DNA of 64,000 nucleotides, taken from contig OY755174.1 of the NCBI GenBank assembly GCA_963576735.1, positions 1,922,001 through 1,986,000 on the forward strand, given 5' to 3'. The notes below the pieces were generated by a model. That model ran no database searches and was not told where the DNA came from. It saw only the letters and a program-made list of their open reading frames with translations. This document shows positions 51,401 to 60,112 of the stretch, piece after piece. Position numbers and translations under genes: made by a program. The first letter of the stretch is position 1, and each line of letters opens with the position of its first letter. The DNA comes from Bedellia somnulentella (taxonomy: Eukaryota > Arthropoda > Insecta > Lepidoptera > Bedelliidae).

Positions 51401-54400
51401 TTCCTAGTTCTGTTCGCAACTGAACAGTACGTAGGTGAAATTTTATACGTCAACTCAATTAGTCTGACGTGCTGCGGACATCGAGTGCCCTGTATGCAGA
51501 ATCTATAGCGGGTTATCTATGACTCAAACCCGAAGCTTAATAGAACATTTCCCCTCAGCTCCACGCCCTATCGTGCTGTCTAAAGGCAGTATCGACAGCG
51601 GAGACGGCCGCGTGCGTAGAGCGCTGTAGACTGGCCTGCGGAGACCACGGGTACATGTTGTCTTCCGTATTACCACTCTTACGAGGGTTAAATTAAATTG
51701 TTGACCACGACTCAAGCGATCCCTTTGAATAATAAAGTATTTTGCAAACATCGTGTAGGTCGTTCAAAACATATTTGCTAAAAGAAGGTTGAATAATTTA
51801 TTGCCTATTATATTCAAAAAATGTTACTAGGGTTTTTTTAGAAAAATGGATAATTTTGGGAGTTACACGTAAGCCTCCCAAAGATCATCATAACGACCGT
51901 TCCTGTGTTGTCCTTACCAAAATTTGTAATATATACTTATCCACTCTAAATCGTGTATACACACTTTTCATAACGGAACATATTTCCCCATAGCTCCACG
52001 CCCTATCGTGCTGTCTAAAGGCAGTTTCGACAGCGGAGACGGCCGCCTGCGTAGAGCGCTGTAGACTGGCCTGCGGAGGTCACGGGTACATGTTGTCTTC
52101 CGCATTACCACTCGTGTACGGGCTCGTCACCGCCGCATGCACTTACGAGGGCGAGAACACCGTGCTACTGCTGCAGACTGCTAGGTAGATATATATATTG
52201 GGAAAGTTATTTATCTGCGACATAAAAGATACTAAAACTAACAATATACACAGGATAAGTACTAAAATATAAAAAGAGAAAAAAACTTCAAATAATAAAA
52301 AAACGCAATAAAAATAAACACAGGAAACACAGCAGTCAAATAAAAATTAATAATAATACTATGTAATTTTGTGCCCTCTAAACAGCTAAAAGGCACTTAT
52401 TACCAAACAGCTAGGTATAATATAACACACTAATAATATACTTACACACAAACACTATCACACACATACTATAAACCGTGGTGTGGCGTGGTCGTGTATC
52501 ATGTACGGACTCGTCACCGCCGCATGTAGTTAGGAGGGGGAAAACACCGTGTTACTACTGCAGACTGCTAGGTTATTTATTATTACCACCTTTTCCCTAA
52601 TCAACTTTCAAAAGTGGCTGAGGAATTTCTCATTCATTCATCAGGGATTTATAGCCGTGAATATATGAATGAACTGCTAGGTATGTCACACACAAAAAGA
52701 TATGCAAAAAAACATACTTTCTAATTTATAGATTTACTTATCTATTTAGCTTTACGATCATTTAATGAGAGATGTAACTACATACATACATATACTCACG
52801 GCTATAAATCCCAAAAAGCGTAGCCAGAGCTTTAGATCTAGAAACTCCTCAGCCACATTTGGCAGATGCCCCAGCATCCCCCAGGACAAGATGGTAGATC
52901 CCCTATGTAATTAAAATTAAAGATAAAGTTTGTTTTTATAATTTATGGTTTTGTATTCATTGGTTTTTTCCTATTTATCCGGCTTATGTCTTATAATTAT
53001 CTTCATTTTCTAGATACCTAGTAAAGGCAAGCGGACAAGCCGGCCGCGCAGGCAGTTCTTTACCCCCTACAGTGCGATATTTGGCCGCCGCGCCCACAGC
53101 CTTTTTGGCTTCTGTTCCTGGGATCATTAGTGCTTTCCAGAGAATGGCTGCTGGGTATGTAGTTTATCTTGCTTTCAATATCAATGTTACTTATATTTTA
53201 TAGATTAGAAAGGATAATTGCAAAGCTGGTTGCAGCATCAGTGATAGACAAATGAATCAATATTTTTATATTGGACTTTTAAAACAATATATTCAACTGT
53301 CATTGTTAATCAATAGATCAACAGGAATGAACAATTTTTCGTTTATAAAGTTGTGTTTTAAAATTTATTCACATTTTTATTTGTTTTTAGTAAAATATCG
53401 TTATGCGTGGCCAATATCGAGAAGCGTCAACAACAAGGGATGTGCTATGAAGACGCTTGGAACATGACGTCTGTACAACTTGCGCAGGCTTCAGAGGTAT
53501 TCTGTAATATTTATCTACTAGCTAGATTACACTAGATGTGTAGCACGATTTAGTAGTTATTACGGGTGTTTTAAGAATAAGGAGCGACTTAGTACCGTTA
53601 GTCTGCCTGTCGCGAGTTTATAATCTGTGACATAAGCATAAATAAGCATAATAAGCATAAACGTTCACGCCGAATATCCCCGAAGGGGTTGGCAGAGGTA
53701 CTAATACTTCTGAACATCACGTGACTTTGTCACCTGGTGTTCAGAGTACCTCGGTAAAATCTGTGACCTCGGTCAAAAACTTGTATTCGTTTTGACACTT
53801 TTAACTATTGGAACTTGCGGCCGAATCGCGGTCGCAAACAACCGTTATACATTAGCTTGTCGCACAAATAACTTACATTATAAGTTTCTCCGAAGACCTC
53901 TTATCTTATGATAATGAGTAAACTGTGATTCCCGTAACATATAACATTTAAGCCGCAAATACGAAAACCTTGAAAATGACTCCATTTAACAACGAAATTA
54001 AATAGAAAACCTTTATTTCCTAGGCCCATTGCCGAGCCATTGTACTGATGACATATCACGAAGAAACAGAAAAGATAGTGAAGAAAGTGTCTCCGGCCTT
54101 GAAACAAGTTTTACTGCAATTGGTAGAGCTCTATGTGGTTTACTGGGCGCTTGAAAGTGTTGGCGATTTGTTGAGAGTAAGTGCATACATACATATTCTC
54201 ACGCCGGTAGTTCCCATTGGGGTAGGCAGAGACTATCGATCGCCACTTTGTACGATCCTGGTAAACCTCTCTGGCAAACCTGAGAGTAAGTAACAATGGG
54301 ATAACAACATTAAATTATTATAACTTTTCAATCATGAGCATATTTAATTTTCTATTATTAATATTCTCTGATATTTTTTGTAGATTTTTATGTTTTTATA

Positions 54401-56953
54401 AATTTTATATGTGTTTCTTAAAACTCTAATAAATTTCCTTTTTAATTATGGCTGATTCGTTCCAAGAGAAGACAGCTTTTAGTTAACTACTTGTAAAGTA
54501 CACAAAGAGATAAATGAACCATCACCTAACATATTTTATCTCACAATCTTTTTCCACTCAACCAATCCAAAAGTTGGTAAAGTATTTATTATACTTAAGC
54601 TCTGGCTACCCTTTTTTGAGATTTGTGGCCGTGGTTATAGATTATGTATTTAAATTTAACTTTTTAAGTCATACAAATAGGGTCCATTAAGTAGTGTTTG
54701 CGTTTCCTACCTCCGAGGAGGAGGAGGAAACGCAAACACTACTAAAACGTGTAAAAGAAATAAAGGATAGAAGAATTTCGCGCTGGCCATTGACACGGTA
54801 GCTCAATTGGCAAGAGCGACGGGGGCGTATACCCGAGGTCGCGGGTTCGAATCCCGCCTGTGTCGAAATTTTTCTTTCCTTTATTTATTCTTTATTTATC
54901 AGGGTCCATTAAACCTAATGTATCCGAAAATGTCGTATGTTTTTTTCGTTATTACAATAACTGCACAGTAAGGTCGTAATTAGTGGTACTAAGTGTCAAG
55001 ATCGTACTAAGTGGCGATCGATAGTCTCTGCCTACCCCAATGGGAGTAATGGGCGTGAGTATAAGTATAAGTAAGTAAGGTCGTAATAATATCTATCTAC
55101 TCATTCAGCTTAAAACCATTAATTTATTTTCCTTAGTTCACATCAATATCGGAACGCGACATTGAGCAACTACAAAACTGGTATGAGGATCTTCTAGTAA
55201 AATTGCGACCAAACGCTGTCGGATTGGTCGACGCTTTCGATATTAGAGATGAGGTGAGTTGATTAATGTGCTAAAGGGTGCTTTTAAATAGCGCAAGTTG
55301 CTTGGGAAGTAACTGGAGTTAGTTATGGGTTTAATTGTGCTTATATTTTATTGGATTATATTCAGAAGATTTACAGCATTAACGCCCGATTTTTGAATTG
55401 AGTATTCAAGCTCAGAACGACTTAAGTATCGTTTTGTCTCATTCAGTTGTTAAGATTTCAATGTGACAGAACGATACTTAAGTTGTTCTCAGCTGGAATA
55501 CTCAATTCAGAAATCGGGCGTAAAACGTTTTACTACTAACTTAATGTTATCTTTTAGCCATTTACAAATCTTTACACATAATATCTTTCTAGCTTGTAGT
55601 ATGAGGTGTAAGTTGCCACCCTCACCATAAAGGTTGAAAAAAAATATGAAAAATATTTATTTTTACACCAGCAATAACCAAAATAACAACAGTTTACATT
55701 ACAAAGGTACCTTTAGGTGATATTTGGTAATTAGGTGACGAAATTTTACAATTGGAGAGGTCGTTGTCCCCTACACTAGGCATAGCCTAGTGACTGCCTG
55801 GTTGACTGGTAGAAATCGCGTTAAGGCGATAAGTCCGCCTTTCGTGTACTAAATTTCAATGTTCTGTACTTTTGTAAAAACATTATATCTATTCTGTACG
55901 CATACAGTGTTCAAATAAATAGCCAGGTCAGGTAACTAGAGCGAGTACTTGTTCAAGCTATTGGTCAAGTTACTCGCTTGTGCTTGTACACGGTGCACGT
56001 AGCTTCGTTTTCGCGTACGAAAAATCTTGCATGCGGGTTAATAACTCAGGTGATTTTAAACGCTATTCACGCGATCTATTTAGTGTCATGCTTATTATTG
56101 AGTGATATAATACATATACTCACGGCTATAAATCCCTAGAAGGGGTAGCCAGAGCTAAGAAATTCGAAGATCCTCAGCCACGTTTGGAAAGTTGAGTGGG
56201 AAAAGATGGTAAAATAAAGGTTGTTGGTGATGGGTCTCCAACCGCATCGCCCAAAAATCCCTTAAGAGCCCCGATACCGTTAGTCGCCTCTTACGTACAC
56301 CCACCGGAAGAAATGAGGTAGTGCTATTCTAAGCCACACTACACAGCAACAGACATAATAACAGCGGTAATAAGTTACCGATCATAGAGATATTGAGTTA
56401 TTAGGAGCGCTCTTAAATCCAATATTAGTCATCATAAATAGCACTAACTGGCGACTATATTTTGAGGATTGCAATCCTAATCACGTAGACCATGTAGAAC
56501 GTATGAAAAATTGTACCTATGTTTTTAAGGCACATCCTTGGGTCCCATAAATATATCAAGTTTATCAAATATTATTTTTAGAAATAATTTCATTCTCAAA
56601 TTTTGATTATTAATAGAATGAAAAGAAAAGAAAAGAATGTTTTTATTTAGCACACATATACAGAATTCATACAATAATTTAAAGAAATGGTTTCGCTAAA
56701 TTGGGCCCACAATCAGTAATTTCTGATTTGTGTATAAGTATACACAAAATCAGAACTGGTTTTCATTATGAGCCCTACATGGTGATGACAGTACGTCAGC
56801 AGCTATTTATATAAACTTGGAAAATTAAAAACAAGTTAGAACAACCAAACAAACAAACATATTTTCACTTATTTCTGAGTCAATAATTATCAAAATTTTG
56901 AATAAAAAATAAAAAACCCTACTAAGATTTAGGTCAGATAAATCCATTAACTA

Positions 56954-56991
<38 letters not shown>

Positions 56992-58708
56992 ATATATATA
57001 ATTTCGAAAATTAAAATAAGTATGAGTAAATAGTCAATAAATAATGTAATTATTATATAAATTGTACATACATACCATATATATATATATAAATAACACT
57101 ATTATATGCAATACTCGACTACAAGTTTTGGCCGCCATTTAATTGTATGTTTAATAAATATTGCTTTAGTTTAAGTTTAAACCTGTTAACGCTCATTATA
57201 CTTCTTAGTGGTGGAGGGATGTTGTTCCAGCATTTTGTGGCGGCGTACTTAAAACTTCCACGAAATGCAGAACTGCGATGTCGGGGAACTTCCAGGACAT
57301 TAGACGCAGCTCGCGTGTGGTATTTATTACTTTCACCAAGCCATTTTAGTTTGCGGTGTAGGTAACTTGGTTCCCCAACCTTCACCAGTCCAAACAGCAG
57401 CGTAGCCAAGTGCAGCCTTCGACGTGAGTCCATTTTTAATAGTCTGCTCTTGTTCAAGAATGGCGTGACGTGTGATCTAGGGGGAATATTAAAACAGAAA
57501 CGCGCTCACGCATTTTGCACTCTCTGCAACTGTTTTGAAGAGGTGGAAAGGAGTCTAGGACCAGTAACGGCATCACCATAATTTAATTTTGACAAAATTA
57601 ATGACTCACACAAACTAATCCGGAGTTCATCGCTAAGAAATTCACGTATTTTGTATAAAATTTTCAATCTGTAAAAACAATTAGTAACTAGTTGTAAGAC
57701 ATGTTTTTCAAACCTAAGGTTGCAATCCATTAAAATACCCAGATTACGAGCCTCATAAACACGTTCTACCAAGCTGTCATTAATTTTAACTTGCGGATCA
57801 TATGATGAAATTATACGGATCTGCTCTTTACTTCCCAACACTAAGAATTTAGATTTTTTGGGATTAAGTACGAGCGTATTGTCTTCACACCAGTTAACGA
57901 TTCTAGCTAAGTCAGTGTTAATAAGTTCGATAGAGTTTTCTGTATCTTCTGCCTTAAAAGATAAATATAACTGAACATCGTCAGCATAGATATGATAGCT
58001 ACAATTTTTTATACAGTTAACCAAGTCTGCACAGTACATAATAAACAGTATTGGCCCTAAAATGGAACCTTGCGGGACACCTCGGGTAATAGGACATGCA
58101 TCAGACGAAGAAATGGATCCATCACTTTTATTTAATTCCACTATTTGCATTCTATTAGTTAAGTAACTTCTGAATAGTTCTCTTGTGTTCTGGGAAAATC
58201 CATAGTATAACATTTTGGATAGTGCAAGTTCTATATTCATGCAATCAAAGGCTCTAGTAAAGTCTAGTAGCGTGAGAATAGTTCCTTTACCCCTGTCCTG
58301 TTCTGTCAAGATATTGTCAACTACATCTAGTAAGGCTGTTGTGGTGCTTCTGTTTTTCCGGAAACCAGATTGCAAGACGGGTAGAATGTTATTCCTCTCA
58401 AGATATTCCGTAAGTTGTAATGTTAGAACTTTCTCTAGTATCTTAATAAAATAATACAATGTCTAGGTCAAATAATGTCTAATGTCAAATAAAAATAATA
58501 CAATGTCTACTGTGTAAATAGATAAGCAAATTTCAACATTTCTAATGTATAAATTGTTTCCCAGATCCTACATTCCACTCTCGGCGCGTACGACGGTCAA
58601 GTATACGAACGCCTGATGGAAGAAGCTTTGAAAAGTCCTCTCAATGCGGAACCAGTCAACGAGAGTTTCCATAAATATCTCAAACCTTTCATGCAGGGGA
58701 AACTATAA
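33429..58708 (+). CDS. Peroxisomal acyl-coenzyme A oxidase, copy B (13 exons, 667 aa)
   Basis: Exons: 33429-33558, 39886-40045, 46234-46402, 48160-48283, 48883-49127, 50288-50448, 50857-51019, 51994-52184, 53014-53154, 53391-53496, 54024-54176, 55137-55253, 58565-58708. The 2004 nt are open from ATG to TAA. The start [16 protein letters not shown] fits the usual short ACOX N-terminus. Landmarks are [10 protein letters not shown] (exon 2), [13 protein letters not shown] (exon 3), TELGHGT about 154-160 and WWPGGLA about 190-196 (exon 4), and [10 protein letters not shown] plus CTYEGEN in exon 8 with the predicted catalytic Glu at about 436. Compared with copy A, exons 3-8 and 10-13 have identical lengths; only exons 1, 2 and 9 differ, each by a multiple of 3. 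The C-terminus is again QGKL. Poly(A) signals AATAAA lie at 58719-58724 and 58751-58756. The gene is 25 kb long because of repeats in introns 1, 2 and 12. Same reaction as copy A; substrate chain length cannot be told. Confidence 0.95.
34143..34180 (-). repeat. Family C SINE fragment
   Basis: AAAGGAAAGAAAAATTTCGA followed by CACTGGCGGGG. Confidence 0.5.
34430..34695 (+). mobile_element. RTE-like LINE 3' fragment, decayed
   Basis: Sense fragment matching the end of the element at 28108-28836 (GAATGTTCAAATGGTTTAGG, GCCAATGTGGATGGTAATG, GTGGCGATTGATAGTCTCTG) and ending GCGTGAGTATATGTATG. Confidence 0.7.
34747..34870 (-). repeat. Family B-like SINE fragment
   Basis: GGGCAGGCCCATCGCC and a tRNA-like CAGGATTTGAACC on the minus strand. 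Confidence 0.45.
35036..35110 (-). repeat. Family A retroposon fragment
   Basis: Diverged 3' part with ATGGGGTACCCAGGGC. Confidence 0.5.
35650..35925 (-). repeat. Family C tRNA-derived SINE, uninterrupted
   Basis: CGGGAATCGAACCCGCGACC (B box, antisense), then the GTAGTGTTTGCGTTTCCTAC head. It also carries the TTAGTAATAATCCCCACATG segment seen at 8500. Confidence 0.75.
36165..36252 (-). repeat. Family A retroposon fragment
   Basis: ATCGCCCAAAAACAC to GCTATTCTAAGCCG. Confidence 0.55.
36774..37165 (-). mobile_element. RTE-like LINE 3' fragment, decayed
   Basis: The minus frame gives [18 protein letters not shown] and [16 protein letters not shown], parallel to the element at 28108-28836. Confidence 0.75.
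37468..37610 (-). repeat. Family A retroposon, strongly decayed
   Basis: CTCACGGCCATAACTC, GAAATCCCACAGCC and GTCGTCTCTTTCG are in the right order. Confidence 0.45.
38255..38362. repeat. Family E dispersed repeat, copy in ACOX B
   Basis: Second copy of the repeat at 19518-19630 in the same plus-strand orientation. Confidence 0.6.
38655..38720 (+). repeat. Degenerate tRNA-like sequence
   Basis: TTGGCTCAATCGGAAGAGC (A-box region) then GGATTAGAGTC. Probably a SINE head; a family A copy was inserted at its end. Confidence 0.4.
38721..38965 (+). repeat. Family A retroposon, full length with 12-nt TSD
   Basis: TAGAGTCTTTCA occurs exactly at 38709-38720 and 38966-38977. This fixes the element ends: 5' CAGCCGTGTAGTGCCGGC, 3' GTATATGTATGTATG. 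Confidence 0.95.
39382..39475 (+). repeat. Family D SINE fragment
   Basis: TATGGCCCAATCACCC to GGACCTGTTTGGGCTGTG parallels 20606-20672. Confidence 0.5.
39556..39765 (-). repeat. Family A retroposon, diverged
   Basis: ACTTACGGCTATAGATCCC, then CACATCGCCCAACAATCAC; ends about 120 bp before ACOX B exon 2. Confidence 0.6.
40265..40500 (+). mobile_element. RTE-like LINE 3' fragment
   Basis: The frame reads [17 protein letters not shown] and [20 protein letters not shown]; ends near CTACCCCAATAAGAACCAC. Confidence 0.75.
40559..41056. mobile_element. 498-bp TIR element, copy 2
   Basis: Inverted relative to 28861-29354 and clearly similar throughout, with the same AATTCGGTATGCAAAG termini. ACOX copy B intron 2. 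Confidence 0.85.
41285..41526 (+). repeat. Family A retroposon
   Basis: GCCGTGTAGTGCCGGC to GTGAGTATATGTATGTATG. Confidence 0.85.
42063..42295 (+). repeat. Family A retroposon with 11-nt TSD
   Basis: GTTTTATTTTG flanks it at 42052-42062 and 42296-42306. Confidence 0.92.
42711..42955 (-). repeat. Family A retroposon with ~10-nt TSD
   Basis: TATAATTTCA lies on both sides. Confidence 0.9.
43104..43296 (-). repeat. Family A retroposon, 5'-truncated, 13-nt TSD
   Basis: ACTGAAGAGTAGC at 43091-43103 and 43297-43309. In its own sense the 5' end is missing, as expected for incomplete reverse transcription. Confidence 0.95.
43432..43684 (+). repeat. Family A retroposon with 8-nt TSD
   Basis: TGACTTAT at 43423-43430 and 43685-43692. 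Confidence 0.92.
43950..44010 (+). repeat. Degenerate tRNA-like SINE head
   Basis: ACCGTGATAGCGCAGTGGG resembles an A-box region; the B box TTTCCATTCCC is weak. Confidence 0.35.
44186..44300 (+). repeat. Family B SINE, 5'-truncated
   Basis: GTGGGTACTCTGAACACC to ATGAACATTTGAG. Confidence 0.75.
44440..44510 (+). repeat. tRNA-like SINE head
   Basis: AATAGCGTTGGGCTCATG and CAGGTCGATCCCCGGG. Confidence 0.4.
44684..45995 (-). mobile_element. Mariner-family transposon, 1312 bp, transposase broken
   Basis: TIRs CGAGGGGCATGCCAAAA at both ends with TA target sites (44682-44683, 45996-45997). Transposase pieces on the minus strand: [20 protein letters not shown], then [16 protein letters not shown], then [13 protein letters not shown] (HTH region), then [16 protein letters not shown], then HHDNAAPH, then [14 protein letters not shown]. 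The HDN and YD aspartates remain, but the 104-nt spacing between their codons shows a 1-nt deletion where D(34)D needs 105. A further frameshift lies near 45560-45590. TGDKTW replaces the usual TGDETW. It sits in ACOX copy B intron 2 and should be inactive. Confidence 0.93.
46469..47397 (+). mobile_element. Probable non-autonomous Helitron(s) with (GTCT)n run
   Basis: Starts TCTATACTTATAATAAATCT, has (GTCT)n at 46591-46613 and CTACTCGACGGATTTTAACG. The right end has CGCTACCCGTGCGAAGC. These resemble ends of lepidopteran Helitrons. The middle (46850-47190) is atypical, so two elements may be fused. No Rep/helicase is encoded. Confidence 0.5.
47430..47614 (+). repeat. Family A retroposon, 5'-truncated
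   Basis: GTGGTTTTGGTGATGCG to GTGAGTATATGTATGTATG. Confidence 0.75.
47781..48021 (-). repeat. Family A retroposon, full length
   Basis: CACTACACGGC end variant; ACOX copy B intron 3. Confidence 0.88.
48461..48668 (+). repeat. Family A retroposon, 5'-truncated, 10-nt TSD
   Basis: TTGATCTTAT at 48451-48460 and 48669-48678. Confidence 0.92.
49346..49715 (-). repeat. Family B SINE, nearly full length
   Basis: Minus strand: the head CGTGATAGCTCAATGGG with B box AGTGTTCAAATCCCG is followed by the family B body and ends in an (ATGTT)n-type tail. It serves as a reference copy. Confidence 0.88.
49966..50209 (-). repeat. Family A retroposon, full length
   Basis: Just upstream of ACOX B exon 6; CACTACACGGC end variant as at 47781. 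Confidence 0.88.
51559..51687 (+). pseudogene. Partial duplicate of ACOX copy B exon 8, upstream (intron 7)
   Basis: Matches exon 8 (51994-52184) from its first base (CTCCACGCCCTATCG) almost exactly, behind a usable-looking acceptor (TTTCCCCTCAG). A 29-nt internal deletion then removes the segment coding VYGLVTAAC and shifts the frame. The copy ends soon after TTACGAGGG with no donor. Including it would disrupt the protein. Confidence 0.85.
52502..52571 (+). pseudogene. Partial duplicate of ACOX exon 8, downstream (intron 8)
   Basis: Matches only the 3' part of exon 8 (YGLVTAAC to LLLQTA) and ends at CTAG|GTTATT. The Tyr of CTYEGE is now a TAG stop. Some bases (TACGGACTC, GAGGGGGA) agree with copy A exon 8 rather than with its neighbour, so it may be a relic of a third gene copy. 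Confidence 0.8.
52572..52672 (+). repeat. Family A retroposon fragment
   Basis: Starts directly behind the duplicated exon 8 fragment (TACCACCTTTTCCC to ATAGCCGTGAATATATG). Confidence 0.6.
52781..52905 (-). repeat. Family A retroposon fragment
   Basis: (ACAT)n, CTCACGGCTATAAATCCC, CCTCAGCCACATTTGG. Confidence 0.75.
53628..53754 (-). repeat. Family B SINE, 5'-truncated
   Basis: (ATAAGC)n-like tail, CACGCCGAATATCCCCGAAG, TGGTGTTCAGAGTACC. Confidence 0.8.
54183..54280 (-). mobile_element. RTE-like LINE 3' end inserted at the exon 11 splice donor
   Basis: A 98-bp minus-strand fragment (CCCATTGGGGTAGGCAGAG, ACTATCGATCGCCACTTTG) with tail GAATATGTATGTATGC. It is flanked by TGAGAGTAAGT at 54172-54182 and 54281-54291, a duplicate that includes the exon 11 donor. 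Confidence 0.9.
54530..54640 (+). repeat. Family A retroposon, decayed
   Basis: AAGCTCTGGCTACCC and GATTTGTGGCCGTGG. Confidence 0.55.
54691..54900 (+). repeat. Family C tRNA-derived SINE, full length with 12-nt TSD
   Basis: AGGGTCCATTAA flanks it exactly (54679-54690, 54901-54912). In order: a hairpin (GTAGTGTTTGCGTTTCCTAC and its reverse complement, 54691-54742), a linker, a tRNA-like part at 54792-54866 with 7-bp acceptor pairing GACACGG/CTGTGTC, D-arm GCTC/GAGC and B box GGGTTCGAATCCC, then a T-rich tail. Confidence 0.92.
54995..55078 (+). mobile_element. RTE-like LINE 3'-end fragment
   Basis: AAGTGGCGATCGATAGTCTC, CTACCCCAATGGGAG, GGGCGTGAGTATAAG; upstream of ACOX B exon 12. Confidence 0.7.
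55383..55520. mobile_element. 138-bp MITE with ~57-bp TIRs and TAA target-site duplication
   Basis: Arms start CGCCCGATTTTTGAATTGAG and end in its near reverse complement; only ~25 bp separate them. TAA at 55380-55382 and 55521-55523 suggests PIF/Harbinger-type mobilisation. Confidence 0.82.
56111..56348 (-). repeat. Family A retroposon, full length
   Basis: ATAATA-type short duplicates on both sides; ACOX copy B intron 12. Confidence 0.88.
56617..58462 (-). mobile_element. 5'-truncated LINE with RT domain in ACOX copy B intron 12
   Basis: RT frame 58459-57506 and, after a frame break near 57505, 57457-57119. Motifs: [41 protein letters not shown], the YADD box (YADDVQLY), and KSKFLVLG. Then ARNLGILMD. 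The C-terminus has [20 protein letters not shown] and [17 protein letters not shown], typical of CR1/jockey-group LINEs. The 3' end is probably the (TTTTC)n-like tail near 56620. (TA)n runs at about 56961-56990 and 57077-57092 lie in its 3' UTR. Not closely related to the LINE at 4841. Confidence 0.87.
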
Positions 58709-59574
58709 ATTTTAATACAAATAAAATATAATATTGTGCTAAATATTAAGAATAAAATAATATTTTTATACCATATGAAGATGTATTACAGATCTAAAGT
58801 TATATACGGACTATAAATATACAGAACTATAGATGGAGGCTTAAAATTATCTTATTGTGATGAAGTTCGAGGCCTAGATGGTAAGTGTCTCGTTTCTGGG
58901 TCCGGACTTCGTGGGTTTGAATCCGGCTGAGGGCAATTATGTATGATGAATTTGTATATCTGTTTCTAGGGGTTGGATGTTAATTATATATGAATTAATA
59001 AATGTATCGACGAGTTAGTATCCCTTACCACATGTCATGGTTGAACTTTTGAAGGGGCTAACTGTGTAATGTCCGTATATATTCGTATTCATTTATGTCT
59101 AAAAAGAAGTTACTGTGATTTGTTGGCAATGTATTAGTGAAACATGACTATACATGACATTTTGTATGCGATATTAGAAGATAGATTTTTTTATTTCTTT
59201 ATTATAAGATGCATTTTATAAATAGTGGGTTATGCTTTTCTCGTCCATACGGTCTTATGGGAAGTACTATATTCTTTTTATATTTGGGGTGCTGGATTTT
59301 TATTGATGTAAGGAAACCCTGTTTATTTTTATAAAGTATTAATGTTATTGAAATCAGAGATTTTAAATGAGATTTTAATGATTAATATACGATATGGTTT
59401 ATTTTATTAATTAGTTCGTTTTATTTACTATCTCGATCTTCTTCAAGTGAGTAATGTGTATTTGTGACTTCTTCACTACAAACACCTAACTTAATAAACA
59501 TTTCTATATGGTCTTCCAATGTAATACTTGGTCAGGTATACATTAAATACCATCGACATTAGGTTTATACGACA
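58709..59574. other. Downstream of ACOX copy B
   Basis: Contains the 3' UTR and a tRNA-like SINE head at about 58866-58950 (GCCTAGATGGTAAG and GTGGGTTTGAATCCGG). Otherwise AT-rich and unassigned. Confidence 0.5.
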
Positions 59575-59725
59575 TGGACATGGGGTAGGCAGAGACTATC
59601 GATCCCCACTTTGTACGATCCTGGCAAACCTCTCTAGCTTTGTTCACATCCATCAATATTCTCATACATGCTCTTTTATTCTTCATACCTCAGACGCGTG
59701 CCTTTTTGACCACTACTATTTTTTT
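59575..59725 (-). mobile_element. RTE-like LINE 3' fragment
   Basis: GGGGTAGGCAGAGACTATCG, then CATCAATATTCTCATACATG, parallel to 28146-28230. Confidence 0.7.
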
Positions 59726-59785
59726 TACATACATATAAATATAGGAACTATGTACTGCAATTTTCCTACTTCGTAATTGTAATAA

Positions 59786-60112
59786 CATAACATAAACGTT
59801 CACGCCGAATATCCCCGAAGGGGTTGGCAGAGGTACTAATACTTCTGAACATCACGTGACTTTGTCACCTGGTGTTCAGAGTACCCACGTTTTGCATGGA
59901 CAGGGGGCAGGCCTATCGCCGTTTAGTACGAATACACTGTCACATGACTAAGTACAACTCAGCCATGTGGGTTTCCTCACGATGTTTTCCCTCACCGTTA
60001 ACAACCATAATAAATTAACCACACATATGTCTTTAGAAAAGACAAATTGGTGTAGGCCCAACCCACGATTTGAACACTAGTCGTTTACACGATAACCGAG
60101 TGTTCTATTATA
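59786..60112 (-). repeat. Family B SINE, nearly full length with an internal deletion
   Basis: Same layout as 49346-49715, lacking the GTGTACTCACGTGATA segment. Confidence 0.85.

Noticed and set aside
51524..51751. 75-aa minus-strand ORF
   Set aside because: Antisense to the duplicated ACOX exon 8 fragment.
59528..59776. 82-aa ORF downstream of ACOX copy B
   Set aside because: Overlaps an antisense RTE 3' fragment and has no protein resemblance.
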